Below, in pieces: positions 23,227 to 33,115 of a DNA stretch of 42,051 bases. A program made the position numbers and the translations under genes. The first letter of the stretch is position 1. Every line of letters begins with the position of its first letter. The stretch covers positions 1 through 42,051 of the forward strand of contig JAUWLF010000028.1 in NCBI GenBank assembly GCA_030613785.1, in the 5' to 3' direction. This DNA comes from Chloroflexota bacterium (GTDB lineage: Bacteria; Chloroflexota; Anaerolineae; UBA7937; B3-Chlor). The notes under the pieces were generated by a model that had not been told where the DNA came from, did not search any database, and saw only the letters and a program-made list of their open reading frames with translations.

Positions 23227-24780
23227 ATGAAGAGCGAAACAGGCGACGCAATAGCCGTCATAGATTTCGGCTCCCAATATAGCCAACTCATCGTGCGGCG
23301 GATACGGGAAGCTCACGTCTATGCCGAGTTGATCAGCCACAGTGCCCCTTCGGAGGAAGTAGCAGAACTTCAGCCCAAGGGGTTCGTTCTTTCAGGGGGG
23401 CCGGCCAGCGTTTACGATGACCATGCCCCATCCTTGCCTCAATATACGCTGGAGAGCGGCTTGCCCATCCTGGGGATCTGCTATGGGATGCAGCTCTTGG
23501 CTCACCGGTTCGGTGGTGTTGTCGGCAGGGCAGAGAAGCGCGAGTACGGCCCGGCTGAATTGAACATCAGCGATCTCTCCCGTCCTCTCTTCGCCGGCCT
23601 GCCCTTTTCGCAGTCAGTGTGGATGAGCCACGGCGACAGAATCGAAGATCTGCCGCCGGGTTTCAGGGCGCTGGCTTACACTGCCAATTCACCCTTGGCG
23701 GCGATGGGGAACGAAGTCCGTCAGTTCTATGGATTGCAGTTCCATCCCGAGGTCTCTCATACTCCGCATGGCGCGGGGATCATCGCCAATTTCGTGCATC
23801 GCATCTGCGGCTGCAAGCCAACATGGACGCCTCGGTCCATCATCCAGCGTAGCGTCGCCCACATTCGTGCCCAGGTGGGATCCAAGAAGGTCCTGTGTGC
23901 CCTGTCTGGGGGTGTAGATTCGACCGTCACCGCTACCCTGATGCGGAGGGCTATTGGCGATCAACTCACTTGCATCTTCGTGGACCACGGTCTCCTCCGT
24001 GAGGGCGAGGTCGAAAGAAACGTAGACCTGTTTGAACGCCAGTTGGCGTTGTCGGTGATCCACGTTGACGCCAGTCACAGGTTCCTGCGACGATTGAAAG
24101 GCGTGGTGGATCCCGAGCAGAAGAGAAGGATCATCGGGGAGGAGTTCATCCGCGTCTTTGAGGAACAGGCCCAGAAGTTGGGACCCATCGAGTATCTTGC
24201 GCAGGGGACGCTCTATCCAGATGTGATAGAGAGCGCCGGCGCTGACACGAAGGTAGCCGCGCGCATCAAAACCCACCACAATGTGGGTGGGTTGCCATCG
24301 CGCATGGCCTTTTCACTTGTGGAGCCCCTCCGGTACCTCTTCAAGGATGAGGTGAGACAGGTGGGGCTGGAGTTGGGCCTATCAGAGGACGTCGTCTATC
24401 GGCATCCCTTCCCGGGGCCCGGGTTGGCAGTGAGGATAGTGGGGGAAGTGACCGAAGAGCGTGTGGCGATGGTGCGAGATGCCGATCGCATCGTGATGGA
24501 GGAGATTGAGCGGGCGTGGCTCTACCGTGATATCTGGCAATGCTTCGCCGTTCTCACTCCAATGAAGAGCGTGGGAGTGATGGGAGACGAGCGGACCTAT
24601 GAACACGTGGTTGCTGTGCGAGCCGTCACCAGCGAGGATGGCATGACGGCGGACTGGGCGCCGCTGCCTCCTGAAGTCCTGGGCCGCATCTCCAACCGTA
24701 TCGTCAACGAGGTATCAGGTGTAAACAGAGTGGTCTATGATGTGACCAGCAAGCCCCCCTCCACCATAGAGTGGGAATAG
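23227..24780 (+). CDS. guaA: GMP synthase (glutamine-hydrolysing)
   Basis: A 517-residue GMP synthetase: XMP + Gln + ATP to GMP. The class I glutamine amidotransferase part (1-195) shows Cys85 in [16 protein letters not shown] and His/Glu in [10 protein letters not shown]. The ATP pyrophosphatase part has the loop [10 protein letters not shown] near residue 226, [11 protein letters not shown] and [12 protein letters not shown]. The C-terminal dimerisation domain ends [17 protein letters not shown], the standard terminus. Complete and normal in length. It shares an operon with xpt and converges with the nitroreductase gene 15 bp downstream. Confidence 0.97.
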   Translation: MKSETGDAIAVIDFGSQYSQLIVRRIREAHVYAELISHSAPSEEVAELQPKGFVLSGGPASVYDDHAPSLPQYTLESGLPILGICYGMQLLAHRFGGVVGRAEKREYGPAELNISDLSRPLFAGLPFSQSVWMSHGDRIEDLPPGFRALAYTANSPLAAMGNEVRQFYGLQFHPEVSHTPHGAGIIANFVHRICGCKPTWTPRSIIQRSVAHIRAQVGSKKVLCALSGGVDSTVTATLMRRAIGDQLTCIFVDHGLLREGEVERNVDLFERQLALSVIHVDASHRFLRRLKGVVDPEQKRRIIGEEFIRVFEEQAQKLGPIEYLAQGTLYPDVIESAGADTKVAARIKTHHNVGGLPSRMAFSLVEPLRYLFKDEVRQVGLELGLSEDVVYRHPFPGPGLAVRIVGEVTEERVAMVRDADRIVMEEIERAWLYRDIWQCFAVLTPMKSVGVMGDERTYEHVVAVRAVTSEDGMTADWAPLPPEVLGRISNRIVNEVSGVNRVVYDVTSKPPSTIEWE

Positions 24781-24795
24781 GCCTGTCCCCGCATC

Positions 24796-25515
24796 TCAAG
24801 CCTCAGGGTGTCCCACAGGGATGAGATAGAGGGGCCGATGCTCTGAGGGCAGGCCGAGGACATCCTGGACCTGGTCATCGTAGAAAGCTCCGATGGGAAC
24901 CGCCCCTAGTTTCAGAGCCACCGCTTGCAACAGCATGTTCTGCGCTGCGTGTCCCGCTTCCAACTCGACGTAGCGCTCAGTACGCCCTCCGTATTTGCCC
25001 TCGGTCCGTTGATAGATACCCGTGACGACGAAAACAGCTGGCGCCGCCTGAAGAGCTCCCTGCCGCAAACCCGCCTCCCAAAGACCCTGCCGTCCGTCTT
25101 CTCCCGTGACAACCTGAAGCGCGTGCCCCTGAGGCAGGTAGCGGTATGCACCATCAGCCACGGCCACGTACAACTCCAGGGGGTAGAGGGCTCCCGCCGA
25201 GGGGGCCGCCCGCAAACCCCTAGGATCGGTAATGCCTTGAGCAGCCCAAAGCAACTGCGAGATCTCCTCCATGGATAGGGACTCATCCGTGAACTCCCGC
25301 ACCGACCGCCGGCTGGCGATGGCTTGCTCCAGAGATATCTCCCCTTCTAGACGCGGCTCGGGCAGGGGCATCTCATCCTCACCCACAGGATCGAGAACTG
25401 AGTGTGGTGCCGTAGGCTCAGAGGTGGCACAGCCTGCCAGAGCCCCCATCGCCACCAGTCCGCTGCCCTGCGCAGCCGCCAGCCGCAAGAACTGACGTCT
25501 CGTTAGCTTGCCCAT
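24796..25515 (-). CDS. SagB-type nitroreductase with Tat signal and lipobox
   Basis: A 239-residue flavin enzyme of the nitroreductase fold. The N-terminus carries a twin-arginine signal (KLTRRQFLRLAAA) and a lipobox-like ALAGC at about 24-28, so it is probably exported folded and lipid-anchored. The domain shows ASRRSVREFTDESLSMEEIS, LLWAAQGITDPRGLRAAPSA, GALYPLELYVAV and ELEAGHAAQNMLLQAVALKL, matching SagB-like dehydrogenases that often dehydrogenate or reduce small molecules with FMN. The substrate is unknown. A TatA gene is present at 31257. It is convergent with guaA. Confidence 0.87.
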   Translation of the reverse strand: MGKLTRRQFLRLAAAQGSGLVAMGALAGCATSEPTAPHSVLDPVGEDEMPLPEPRLEGEISLEQAIASRRSVREFTDESLSMEEISQLLWAAQGITDPRGLRAAPSAGALYPLELYVAVADGAYRYLPQGHALQVVTGEDGRQGLWEAGLRQGALQAAPAVFVVTGIYQRTEGKYGGRTERYVELEAGHAAQNMLLQAVALKLGAVPIGAFYDDQVQDVLGLPSEHRPLYLIPVGHPEA

Positions 25516-25604
25516 CTCTCACCTCACCTCTGACTAGCGCAGATCACCCACACCCTGCGCCTGAGGATTCTAGGACTGCCAGCCCTCACGATCCGTCGGT
25601 TCGG

Positions 25605-26138
25605 TCAATCGGGATGCTGCTTGAGCTGTTCCAAATAGGTCTCGCGTACTTGGTTGAAGAACTGGAGGTAGTGGTCGGTGCGGTAGTCGGGATAGGTCCA
25701 CTCCCAGGGCCGAAAGCTCTGCCGCGTGAAGCGCAGAGTCACCTCGCCGTAGATCCCCTGGCCCAAGTAGATGCGGTGCTGGTGGTTCTTGGTGGTGGCC
25801 AGGACCAGCTTCGAGAGGTCTATGTAGCCAGGGTCGAGGTTGATCCGTCGTTTGCCGCCCTCGGCGAGGGTTTGCTCAAGCTTGTTGGTGAACAGCTTTA
25901 TCTCCGGCAGTCTGGCGGGATCTATCAACTGGGAGAAGCTGATGAACTGTCTCAGGAGATGACCCCCGAACTCTTCGGCATAGTACGTGGTGAAGTCGAA
26001 GGGCCAAGTGGGACTGACGTGATCCACCGCGCCGTAGACCTCGGCAAGCTCGCCACGCGCGGTGTCCAACAGCTCCTCTTGACCTGTGAACATACCAACG
26101 ATCAGCTTGACTGGACGGTGCTCTTTGGCCAAGCCCAT
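25605..26138 (-). CDS. DUF4416 family protein
   Basis: A 177-residue protein matching DUF4416: PVKLIVGMFTGQEELLDTAR at the start, PTWPFDFTTYYAEEFGGHL, RINLDPGYIDLSKLVLATTK, RIYLGQGIYGEVTLRF and a YPDYRTDHYLQFFNQVR end. Members occur in thermophiles, Deltaproteobacteria and Chloroflexota and have no proven role; they are sometimes annotated as GTP-binding without evidence. No transmembrane segment. It points away from the DUF917 operon, with a 352-bp divergent gap between. Confidence 0.88.
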   Translation of the reverse strand: MGLAKEHRPVKLIVGMFTGQEELLDTARGELAEVYGAVDHVSPTWPFDFTTYYAEEFGGHLLRQFISFSQLIDPARLPEIKLFTNKLEQTLAEGGKRRINLDPGYIDLSKLVLATTKNHQHRIYLGQGIYGEVTLRFTRQSFRPWEWTYPDYRTDHYLQFFNQVRETYLEQLKQHPD

Positions 26139-26297
26139 CTGAATCCCTCTCGCTGGACACCGATGCCCGCGCTCAAGCTCATAGTATCACAAAGGATGAC
26201 CTGTGCCAAGGAGGGACACCCCGTGGCGGGCGCAGCGTGTCGAATAACGCCTCTCGGAGCTGCCGCTGGATTCATCCTGAACCCCGGGGTGTGCTCT

Positions 26298-26327
26298 TTG
26301 ACAAGTTGTGGATGATTCGGTTACAAT
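26298..26327 (+). promoter_or_regulatory. Promoter of the DUF917 operon
   Basis: TTGACA (26298-26303), an 18-bp spacer and TACAAT (26322-26327). It lies in the 352-bp gap between the divergent DUF4416 and DUF917 genes and would start transcription near 26334, about 157 bp before the first DUF917 start. The rest of the gap shows nothing I can name. Confidence 0.65.
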
Positions 26328-26490
26328 GTGGCGCGAGACTAAAGGTGATCTCACGGCGCGGTGAGGAATCAGACATCAGGATAAGGAGCGTAACCAACGT
26401 GCTGGGCCGTCAGCTAGATCTCTGGGGATTTGGGCGGCCCTTTGGTTTATGGCGTGTCCAGGCGCAAGCGCCGGTAGAAAGGAGAGGAGA

Positions 26491-27642
26491 ATGAGCAAGG
26501 TGGTATTGCGGACCCGACAGGAGTGCGAGGATCTCGTGCGTGGCCTGTGCTTCAGGGGAGCTGGCGGAGGCGGCGGGCCCACGGGAGGTTTGAAACTTCT
26601 TCTCGACCAGTTGGAGGCTGGCCGCCAGATAGAATGGGTGGACCTGGCTACCCTTCCCGACGACGCATGGACGGTCACAGTGGCTGGCATGGGCGGCAGG
26701 GCCGGCGAGGGAGGCACCGAGGAGGAGCTGGCCCAACTAGGATGTGTCGAGGAGAAGTATGACCACTTGGGTCTCGCGGTAGCTGCCGTCAAGGCACTGG
26801 AGGACTCCGAGGGTGCTCGAGTGGAAGCTATCGTGCCTGGAGAGACAGGGGCCAGCGCTGTCCCAGCGGCCATCGCCACCGCACTGGAGTTTGGTGTGCC
26901 TGTCGTGGATGCTGACTACGCTGGTGGCCGCGCGATTCCCGAGGTCCCGCAAGCGATACCGGAGCTTCGGGGGGTGCCAGTCTGCCCGATGTCCTTCGTG
27001 ACCCGTTGGGGTGACGTCGTGATCCTCAAGGACACGGTCAGCTCGGCGATGGCCGACCGTATAGGTCGCATGATAACCCTGGCCTCTTATGGCGCTACCG
27101 GGTTCGCCTGGTATCTGATGCAGGCCAAGCAGGTGAAGGACGTCGTGGCGGTGGGGACTCTGACTAAGGCACTCAACCTCGGGCGCGTGATTCGAGAGGC
27201 CCGTGAGGCAGGCCTTGACGCGGTGAAGGAGGCGGTCGAGGCTGTTGACGGCTGGTTGCTCTTTGAGGGAGAGATCACCGAGACCGAGGTGGCGGACGAA
27301 CAGTCCTACGCCTTCGGGCTGGGAACCCACAAGCTCAAAGGACTGGGAGGCCACGAGGGACATACCTTCAGCATCTGGTACAAGAACGAGTACCACGTGA
27401 GTTGGCTGGACGACAAGCCTTTCGTAACCAGCCCCGATTCCATGATCATCGTGAATCTCAAGACCGGCGAGCCAGCGATCAGCTACGATTTCTCTGTGGG
27501 GGATCATGTTGCGGTCATTGGACGCAGGGCCCACGAAGCTCACCGCACAGCGGAAGGGATAGAGGCGTTGGGCCCGCGGCACTTCGGATTTGACATCGAC
27601 TATGTCCCCATCGAGGAAAGAGTCAAGGAGTTTGACCTCTGA
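26491..27642 (+). CDS. DUF917 family protein 1 (S-methyl-thiohydantoin desulfurase-like)
   Basis: A 383-residue cytoplasmic protein of the DUF917 family, now named after S-methyl-thiohydantoin desulfurase. Typical features are CFRGAGGGGGPTGGLKLLLD at the glycine-rich start, VAGMGGRAGEG, VDADYAGGRAIPEVPQ (family-typical D-x-D-x-x-GRA) and IWYKNEYHVSWLDDKPFVTS in the C-terminal domain. Family members are usually found with hydantoinase/oxoprolinase enzymes. AGGAGAGGAGA precedes the ATG at 26491; an in-frame ATG at 26449 is upstream of that site. Protein 2 follows 12 bp later and is its close paralogue. Substrate unknown. Confidence 0.9.
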   Translation: MSKVVLRTRQECEDLVRGLCFRGAGGGGGPTGGLKLLLDQLEAGRQIEWVDLATLPDDAWTVTVAGMGGRAGEGGTEEELAQLGCVEEKYDHLGLAVAAVKALEDSEGARVEAIVPGETGASAVPAAIATALEFGVPVVDADYAGGRAIPEVPQAIPELRGVPVCPMSFVTRWGDVVILKDTVSSAMADRIGRMITLASYGATGFAWYLMQAKQVKDVVAVGTLTKALNLGRVIREAREAGLDAVKEAVEAVDGWLLFEGEITETEVADEQSYAFGLGTHKLKGLGGHEGHTFSIWYKNEYHVSWLDDKPFVTSPDSMIIVNLKTGEPAISYDFSVGDHVAVIGRRAHEAHRTAEGIEALGPRHFGFDIDYVPIEERVKEFDL

Positions 27643-27654
27643 GAGGAGGAGGCG

Positions 27655-28794
27655 ATGAGCAAAGTAGCATTGCGTAGCCAGCAAGAATGCGAGGATTTCG
27701 TACGCGGTCTGTGCTTCATGGGAACTGGCGGAGGCGGACCGCCGAAGTTGGGCCTGAAGCTGCTTCTAGATCAGTTGGCGGCGGGTCGCCAAATCGAGTG
27801 GGTGGACGTAGATAGCCTGCCGGATGAGGCGTGGACGGCCACAGTGGCTGGCATGGGCGGCAGAGGCGGCACGGCCCCCACCGAGGAGCAGTTGGCCGAG
27901 CTTGGGTGCGTAGATGAGAAGTACGGCCCGTCGGGTCGCATGGTAGCTGCGGTCCAGGCGTTGGAAGAGGATGCGGGGATCAAGGTGTCAGCGATTGTGC
28001 CGGTGGAGATAGGGGCCAGCAACGTTCCGGCACCCATAGCGGCGGCGCTGGAACTTGGAATACCGGCAGTGGACGGTGACTACGCCGGTGGCCGGGCCAT
28101 TCCCGAGGTACCGCAGACGATACCCGAGGTTCGGGGTGTATCGGTCTGCCCCATGTCCTTCGTCACCCGGTGGGGCGATGTGCTTATCCTGAAGGATACA
28201 GTGAGCACAGCGATGTCCGATCGCATCGGCCGGATGATCATCGTGGCCGCATATGGTGGTATGGGCATCTCCTGCTATCTGATGCAGGTCAAGCAGGCCA
28301 GGGAACTGCTGGCTGCGGGCACGCTGACCAAGGCGCTGGAGGTGGGTACGGCCATCAGAGAGGCACGCGAAACGGGAGCCGACCCGGTGGCCGAGGCGAT
28401 CAAGGCGGTGGATGGCTGGCTGCTTTTCGAGGGTGAGGTGACCTCTTCGGAGATAGCGGATGAGGAGTCTTATGCCTTCGGACTGGGGAGTCATTCGCTG
28501 ACAGGCTTGGGAGAGTACGATGGCCACACCTTCAAGATATGGTACAAGAACGAATACCACGTCACTTGGAGAGACGATGAGCCTTTCGTCACTAGCCCCG
28601 ACTCTCTGATCATGGTAGACTTGAGAACCGGAGAGCCTGCCACCAGCTACGATTTCTCCGCGGGCGACCGCGTGGCGGTCATCGGGCGCAGGGCCCATGA
28701 GGTCCACCGCACGGATAGGGGCATCGAGCTATTGGGACCTCGGCATTTCGGGTTTGACTTCGACTATGTGCCCATTGAGGACAGGCTCAGGTAG
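27655..28794 (+). CDS. DUF917 family protein 2
   Basis: A 379-residue paralogue of protein 1, alike over its whole length (start SKVALRSQQECEDFVRGLCF, VDGDYAGGRAIPEVPQTIPE, IWYKNEYHVTWRDDEPFVTS). GAGAGGAGGAGGCG lies before the ATG at 27655. The tandem pair arose by recent duplication. One possibility is a hetero-oligomer, another is two enzymes of different specificity. As in protein 1, no membrane segment or export signal is present. Confidence 0.9.
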   Translation: MSKVALRSQQECEDFVRGLCFMGTGGGGPPKLGLKLLLDQLAAGRQIEWVDVDSLPDEAWTATVAGMGGRGGTAPTEEQLAELGCVDEKYGPSGRMVAAVQALEEDAGIKVSAIVPVEIGASNVPAPIAAALELGIPAVDGDYAGGRAIPEVPQTIPEVRGVSVCPMSFVTRWGDVLILKDTVSTAMSDRIGRMIIVAAYGGMGISCYLMQVKQARELLAAGTLTKALEVGTAIREARETGADPVAEAIKAVDGWLLFEGEVTSSEIADEESYAFGLGSHSLTGLGEYDGHTFKIWYKNEYHVTWRDDEPFVTSPDSLIMVDLRTGEPATSYDFSAGDRVAVIGRRAHEVHRTDRGIELLGPRHFGFDFDYVPIEDRLR

Positions 28795-28895
28795 TATAGC
28801 CTTTGAGAGAAGCGACCATCAGTCGGACGGCGGTCAGCTAGGCCGAACTGGACGGGAGCGGGCCACAGCGAATGCAGCACGAGGAAGCAAGCCGA

Positions 28896-29993
28896 ATGGC
28901 AAAGACCATCAAGGAACGAGATCTCAGAGATATCATCACCGGGGCGGCCTTCATGGGTTCAGGAGGCGGTGGATCGCCCAAGGACGGACTCAAGCTTCTG
29001 AACGAACTGGTGTCTCTCGGCAAAGCCGACGTCACCCTGATCAGCCATCAAGAAATGGCAGATAACGAGTGGGCCGTCATGGTCGCCGAGATAGGGGCCC
29101 CGAAGGTCTTCTCAGAGGTCGAGTCTTTTCCGGAGACGGTCATCGCCTTCAGCTTGATGCAGGAAGTGGCGGCTCAATCCGGTAGGCCTCTCAGGTATCT
29201 CATGGCGGGTGAACTGGGGGGCTTCAACACCATGGTGCCTCTCTACGTGGCGGCACTGAAAGGCGTACCCTTCGTGGATGCAGATGGAAACGGCCGCGCA
29301 GTTCCCGAGTTTGGAACAGACCTGTACGCCGTGGGCGACGTCCCCCACTCCCCTATCACCATGGCCAGCAACAACGGGGACTCAGTGGTCGTTTATCTCG
29401 ATGATCCCCTGGATCACCGGTCCGCAGAGAACATCGCCCGGCATATCTCCATGGCGTATGGACAGATGGCCGCATTTTGCACGTACGTTGTAGATCGGGA
29501 TCTGATCGTGGACAAGCTGGTACCGGGTTCGATGACACTGTGTAGGGCTATCGGAGAAGCCTTTCGGGAAGCCGACGGGTTCCAAGAGCTTTCCGAAGCT
29601 CTCGAGGAAGAGATCGGTGCCCAAGAGCTGTTCATGGGCACCATTTCCGACGTCGAACTGAAAAGCGAAGGCGGGTTTGACTTTGGCATCACCCATATCG
29701 ATGGCACTGAAGCCTACGCGGGCCAGTCTGTGACCATCGGCTTCAAGAACGAGAACATGCTGCTTCGGAGTGACTCCGGGCAAGTCATGGCTACTGTGCC
29801 AGATTTGATCACCCTCGTCGATGTCGAAAGACTGGAGCCTCTGACGAATGCGGATACCAGGACAGGACAGCACGTAGCGGTCTTTGGTGCCACAGCACCG
29901 GCAAACTGGTTGAAGAGACCGATGGGTTTCGAATGCTGGAAGCACATTCTCGAGAAGTTTGACTACGATGGGGACTATGTCCCGGTCAAGTGA
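28896..29993 (+). CDS. DUF917 family protein 3
   Basis: A 365-residue, more divergent member: ITGAAFMGSGGGGSPKDGLK, AGELGGFNTMVPLYVAALKG, VDADGNGRAVPEFGTDLY, NMLLRSDSGQVMATVPDLIT. The ATG at 28896 (MAKTIKERDLRD) is preferred; an ATG at 28872 adds eight residues. It is separated from protein 2 by about 100 bases without a promoter I can identify. The glycine-rich start and D-x-D-G-x-GRA motif are kept, so it should have the same basic chemistry as the other copies. Confidence 0.88.
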   Translation: MAKTIKERDLRDIITGAAFMGSGGGGSPKDGLKLLNELVSLGKADVTLISHQEMADNEWAVMVAEIGAPKVFSEVESFPETVIAFSLMQEVAAQSGRPLRYLMAGELGGFNTMVPLYVAALKGVPFVDADGNGRAVPEFGTDLYAVGDVPHSPITMASNNGDSVVVYLDDPLDHRSAENIARHISMAYGQMAAFCTYVVDRDLIVDKLVPGSMTLCRAIGEAFREADGFQELSEALEEEIGAQELFMGTISDVELKSEGGFDFGITHIDGTEAYAGQSVTIGFKNENMLLRSDSGQVMATVPDLITLVDVERLEPLTNADTRTGQHVAVFGATAPANWLKRPMGFECWKHILEKFDYDGDYVPVK

Positions 29994-30047
29994 GATGAAG
30001 GACAATCGTTACGTCTTGCTCGTCGAGAAGCTACACGGAGGATTGAC

Positions 30048-31142
30048 ATGGCCAAGAGCTTCGATCTGGAAAAGCTGATAGTTGACGTATTTGCGCCTCA
30101 GCCTGGGGAGAAGGTTCTGGTGATGAGCGATCTCCCTCACGGAGAGCTCACCGACCATGAGAAGTGGGTGGAGCGGCGCAAGATGGCCCAGGAATGGCAC
30201 TCTGCCTTCCAGCGGTTGGGGTCGAAGATGGGCTTCGATGTGCATCCTCTGCTTACCTATCCCGCCACTGGCGCCAACAATGGCCCTCTGCCGGAGTCAG
30301 GAGAGATGGACGCCCAGGAGGTTCGCTTCGCGGACATCCTGGCAGACGCAAACATAGCTGTCGCTCTCACGGAGTACTCGGCCACGGCCCCGTTGATCGG
30401 CTTCTGTCAGAAGCTGCCGAACCTACGAGTCGCCAGCATGCCCAAGGTGATGAGGAGCATGGAGGAAACGGCTCTGGCGGCGGACTACACCGAGGTAGCA
30501 CGTAAGAGCCATATCCTGGCCGACAAGCTGGTCCGTTCTCTGGGAGCCAGGGCGGAGTTCTCGACCGGACATAAGATGTACTTCGACCTGCGCCATCGAG
30601 AGGGTGAGGCGGACGACGGACAGCTTCACGCTGACAAGAAGGGCGTACGCTTGATCAATCTTCCCAGCGGCGAGGCCTTCAGTGCCCCCTATGAGGGGGA
30701 GCTGGAGGGGCGGCCCAGCCAAACCGAAGGTACGATCCCTGCCATGTACGACGGCGAACTGGTCCTGTTCAAAGTGCGGGAGAACCGCATCGTGGAAGCG
30801 ATCGGCGATGGCCCTCACGCGGCCCACATGAGGGAATACTTCGCCGTAGATGAGGCGCGCCGCAACATCGCCGAGCTCGGCTTGGGCTGCAACGACAAAG
30901 CCGTCATGTCGGGCAGCGTTCTGGAGGACGAGAAGGTCTTGGGAATGCATTGGGCCTATGGCCTTAGCGATCATCTCGGTGGCACGGTCGGCATCGCCGA
31001 TTTCAGCGATCCCAGCCACGCCGTGCACCAGGACATCGTCTACGCCAAGGGAGGTGCCATCGAGATGGCCAGTCTCGTTCTGGAATACGAGGATGGGACG
31101 TCCGAGGAGATCATCAAAGACGGTGAGTACACGATCTTCTAG
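30048..31142 (+). CDS. M29-like metallo-aminopeptidase
   Basis: A 364-residue protein resembling the thermophilic aminopeptidase (M29, aminopeptidase T) family and related leucyl aminopeptidase-like proteins. The metal-site region is in the C-terminal half: IAELGLGCN, SGSVLEDEKVLGMHWAYGLS, HLGGTVGIADFSDPSHAVHQ, DIVYAKGGAIEMA, with E, H, H and D in the usual order. These enzymes cut N-terminal residues from peptides in the cytoplasm. CACGGAGGATTGAC before the ATG at 30048 is a strong ribosome site. Downstream of three DUF917 genes, it may finish amide or peptide degradation. Confidence 0.82.
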   Translation: MAKSFDLEKLIVDVFAPQPGEKVLVMSDLPHGELTDHEKWVERRKMAQEWHSAFQRLGSKMGFDVHPLLTYPATGANNGPLPESGEMDAQEVRFADILADANIAVALTEYSATAPLIGFCQKLPNLRVASMPKVMRSMEETALAADYTEVARKSHILADKLVRSLGARAEFSTGHKMYFDLRHREGEADDGQLHADKKGVRLINLPSGEAFSAPYEGELEGRPSQTEGTIPAMYDGELVLFKVRENRIVEAIGDGPHAAHMREYFAVDEARRNIAELGLGCNDKAVMSGSVLEDEKVLGMHWAYGLSDHLGGTVGIADFSDPSHAVHQDIVYAKGGAIEMASLVLEYEDGTSEEIIKDGEYTIF

Positions 31143-31256
31143 CCTCGTGTGTGGAAGGATAGTCAGAACAGGAGTCTATCTTGCAGGCCTCAGCAGCTCT
31201 TCCGTGCTGAGTACGTAGTTCACATCGACAACCGAGTACCGGAAAAGGAGGACACT

Positions 31257-31463
31257 ATGCCTGGTTTACCTTCGCTTGGAGTGCCTGAACTGCTGATCTT
31301 ATTGGTGATCATCCTGCTCGTCTTCGGCGCAGGGAAGTTGCCCGAGATCGCCAAAGGGATGGGTCAAGCCATCGGGGATTTCCGTCGCGCCAACGAGGGG
31401 CTAGATCTGGATGAACTAGTCCAAGGCAAGGAGGAGGACACAAAGGAGAAGACGGAGGGGTAG
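31257..31463 (+). CDS. tatA: TatA/E family twin-arginine translocase subunit
   Basis: A 68-residue protein with the TatA layout: short N-terminus, a single membrane helix ([20 protein letters not shown]), the [20 protein letters not shown] hinge and amphipathic helix, and an acidic tail ([17 protein letters not shown]). It forms the pore part of the Tat system for folded proteins. AAAAGGAGGACACT precedes the ATG at 31257. No tatC is in the window. It is 114 bp behind the aminopeptidase gene. A possible client is the Tat-type nitroreductase at 24796-25515. Confidence 0.92.
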   Translation: MPGLPSLGVPELLILLVIILLVFGAGKLPEIAKGMGQAIGDFRRANEGLDLDELVQGKEEDTKEKTEG

Positions 31464-31851
31464 AGTCTTCCTCCGGGCTGGGTACGTTCTGCTTCCCATG
31501 AAGTCTCCTCAAGAAGCAGAGGTAGGCATAGCTGGGCGTATTCCGCAATCTTTTCCCCATCGTGACCTTCCAGCAATACGTGGCGAGCACTTCACTTGTC
31601 GATGGTGCCGAGTTGATGATAGGTGGTAGACTTCGTCGGCTCACCTCCTTCCGTAAGTCTTGTAGATCCCATCCTCCCTTTGGTAGAAGCTCACCCCCCT
31701 ATCAGAAGCCTGAAGAACAGGTCACGATGTCTAGCCTCGGCCACGCCGTAGGTCTGGTTATGGTCACTGAAGGTACTTTTTCCTGACCACAATAATCCCA
31801 AGTTGAGGGTCCGCAAGCTGCACTCTGGAGTTGGATATCCTGACGAGGAGA
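31464..31851. other. Gap after tatA, no supported gene
   Basis: About 390 bases. A minus-strand frame reads HVLLEGHDGEKIAEYAQLCL but has stops on both sides and no start signal, so it may be a decayed fragment. I can assign no promoter with confidence. A GAGGAGA ribosome site at its right end belongs to the next gene. Confidence 0.35.
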
Positions 31852-33000
31852 ATGAATAGCAGAGACAGAGTCCTCGGTACCTTGTCACACAGAGAACCGG
31901 ATCGAGTGCCATTGGACATAGGTGGCTCGGACGTCACGGGCATTCATCGGGATGCTTACCGCGACTTGGCGCGGTTCCTAGGTATGGAGGAAGAAGTGCC
32001 GCTCTGCCACAGAATTCAGCAGTTGGCTCTACCCAGTGAGGAAATACTTCAACGACTTGAGGTTGACGTCTATCCACTGTATCCAAGTCCACCTGACGGT
32101 TGGGAACTGGAGGTGAAGGATGCGGGAACACACCTGACGTTCACAGACGAATGGGGCGTAGAGTGGGCGATGCCCAAAGAGGAAGGGCTCTATTATGATA
32201 TGATAGGCCATCCCCTCTCCCGTGTGTCGGGAGTGGCTGAGCTAACTGACTGGCCATGGCCGGACGGCGCCAACCCGGGACGTTTCAGGGGATTGCGAGA
32301 TCAAGCGGAGAATTTGGCTGCTAGTGGTGCGGCCATAACCATGGCCCCTATGTATGGAGGCATTCTTGAATCGGCCTTCTGGTTACGCGGGTACGAGAAC
32401 TTCTACAGGGATCTGATCCGCGACCCCATTCTGGTGGAAACAATCCTGGACGCGACTCTTCAGTTTCATCTTGACTTTTGGCGCAGCGCATTGGAAGAGG
32501 TTGGAGACCTGGTGGATGTAGCGGTGGAGTACGACGACTTAGGATGGCAGTCAGGGCTGTTGGTGTCTGCGGAGATGTATCGACGGTATGTGAAACCACG
32601 GCACAAAGAACTCTTCAACTTCATAAAGGCTCGCTCCCACGCCGCCGTGTTCCTGCACACTTGTGGGGCGGTGTATGAGCTGATTCCCGATTTCATCGAA
32701 ACAGGAGTGGACATTCTCAATCCTTTGCAGGTGAGTGCGGCTGGAATGGACGATACTCGAAGACTGAAACAAGAGTTTGGAGACAAGCTGACATTCTGGG
32801 GAGGTGGAGTAGACACCCAGGGTGTTCTGCCTGGAGGAACGCCAGAGGAAGTGAAGGACGAAGTCAAGCGGAGAATTGCCGATCTCGCTCCTGGAGGGGG
32901 CTTCGTTTTCTCCGCAGTGCACAACATCCAGCCCGACGTCCCGCCTGAGAACATCATGGCTATGTGGGAAGCCTGGAAGGAGTATGGGGCATACACGTAG
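31852..33000 (+). CDS. Uroporphyrinogen decarboxylase family protein (MtaA/CmuA-like)
   Basis: A 382-residue TIM-barrel protein of the UroD superfamily. It begins NSRDRVLGTLSHREPDRVPL, as do corrinoid-dependent methyltransferases and UroD-like proteins of anaerobes. It shows VEYDDLGWQSGLLVSAEMYR, FLHTCGAVYELIPDFIETGV, VDILNPLQVSAAGMD and FWGGGVDTQGVLPGGTPEEV. The HTC cysteine may bind zinc as in MtaA/MtbA. It is more likely a methyl- or carboxyl-group handling enzyme than true heme biosynthesis HemE, but this cannot be decided. The ATG at 31852 follows GACGAGGAGA; a TTG at 31831 is less likely. Confidence 0.85.
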   Translation: MNSRDRVLGTLSHREPDRVPLDIGGSDVTGIHRDAYRDLARFLGMEEEVPLCHRIQQLALPSEEILQRLEVDVYPLYPSPPDGWELEVKDAGTHLTFTDEWGVEWAMPKEEGLYYDMIGHPLSRVSGVAELTDWPWPDGANPGRFRGLRDQAENLAASGAAITMAPMYGGILESAFWLRGYENFYRDLIRDPILVETILDATLQFHLDFWRSALEEVGDLVDVAVEYDDLGWQSGLLVSAEMYRRYVKPRHKELFNFIKARSHAAVFLHTCGAVYELIPDFIETGVDILNPLQVSAAGMDDTRRLKQEFGDKLTFWGGGVDTQGVLPGGTPEEVKDEVKRRIADLAPGGGFVFSAVHNIQPDVPPENIMAMWEAWKEYGAYT

Positions 33001-33115
33001 TCCACATTGGAACCGATCCATCCGCCAAAGCGAACCTGCCGGTCTTGGAAGTCTTCCGGTTGGCTGACCACGGTGAGCCACCACACGCAAAGATCAAGAA
33101 AGGGGAAAGTGGATT

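Noticed and set aside
31309..31644. Minus-strand frames antisense to and beyond tatA
   Set aside because: Stops and lack of a start signal; at best a decayed fragment. The tatA text on the plus strand explains the left part.
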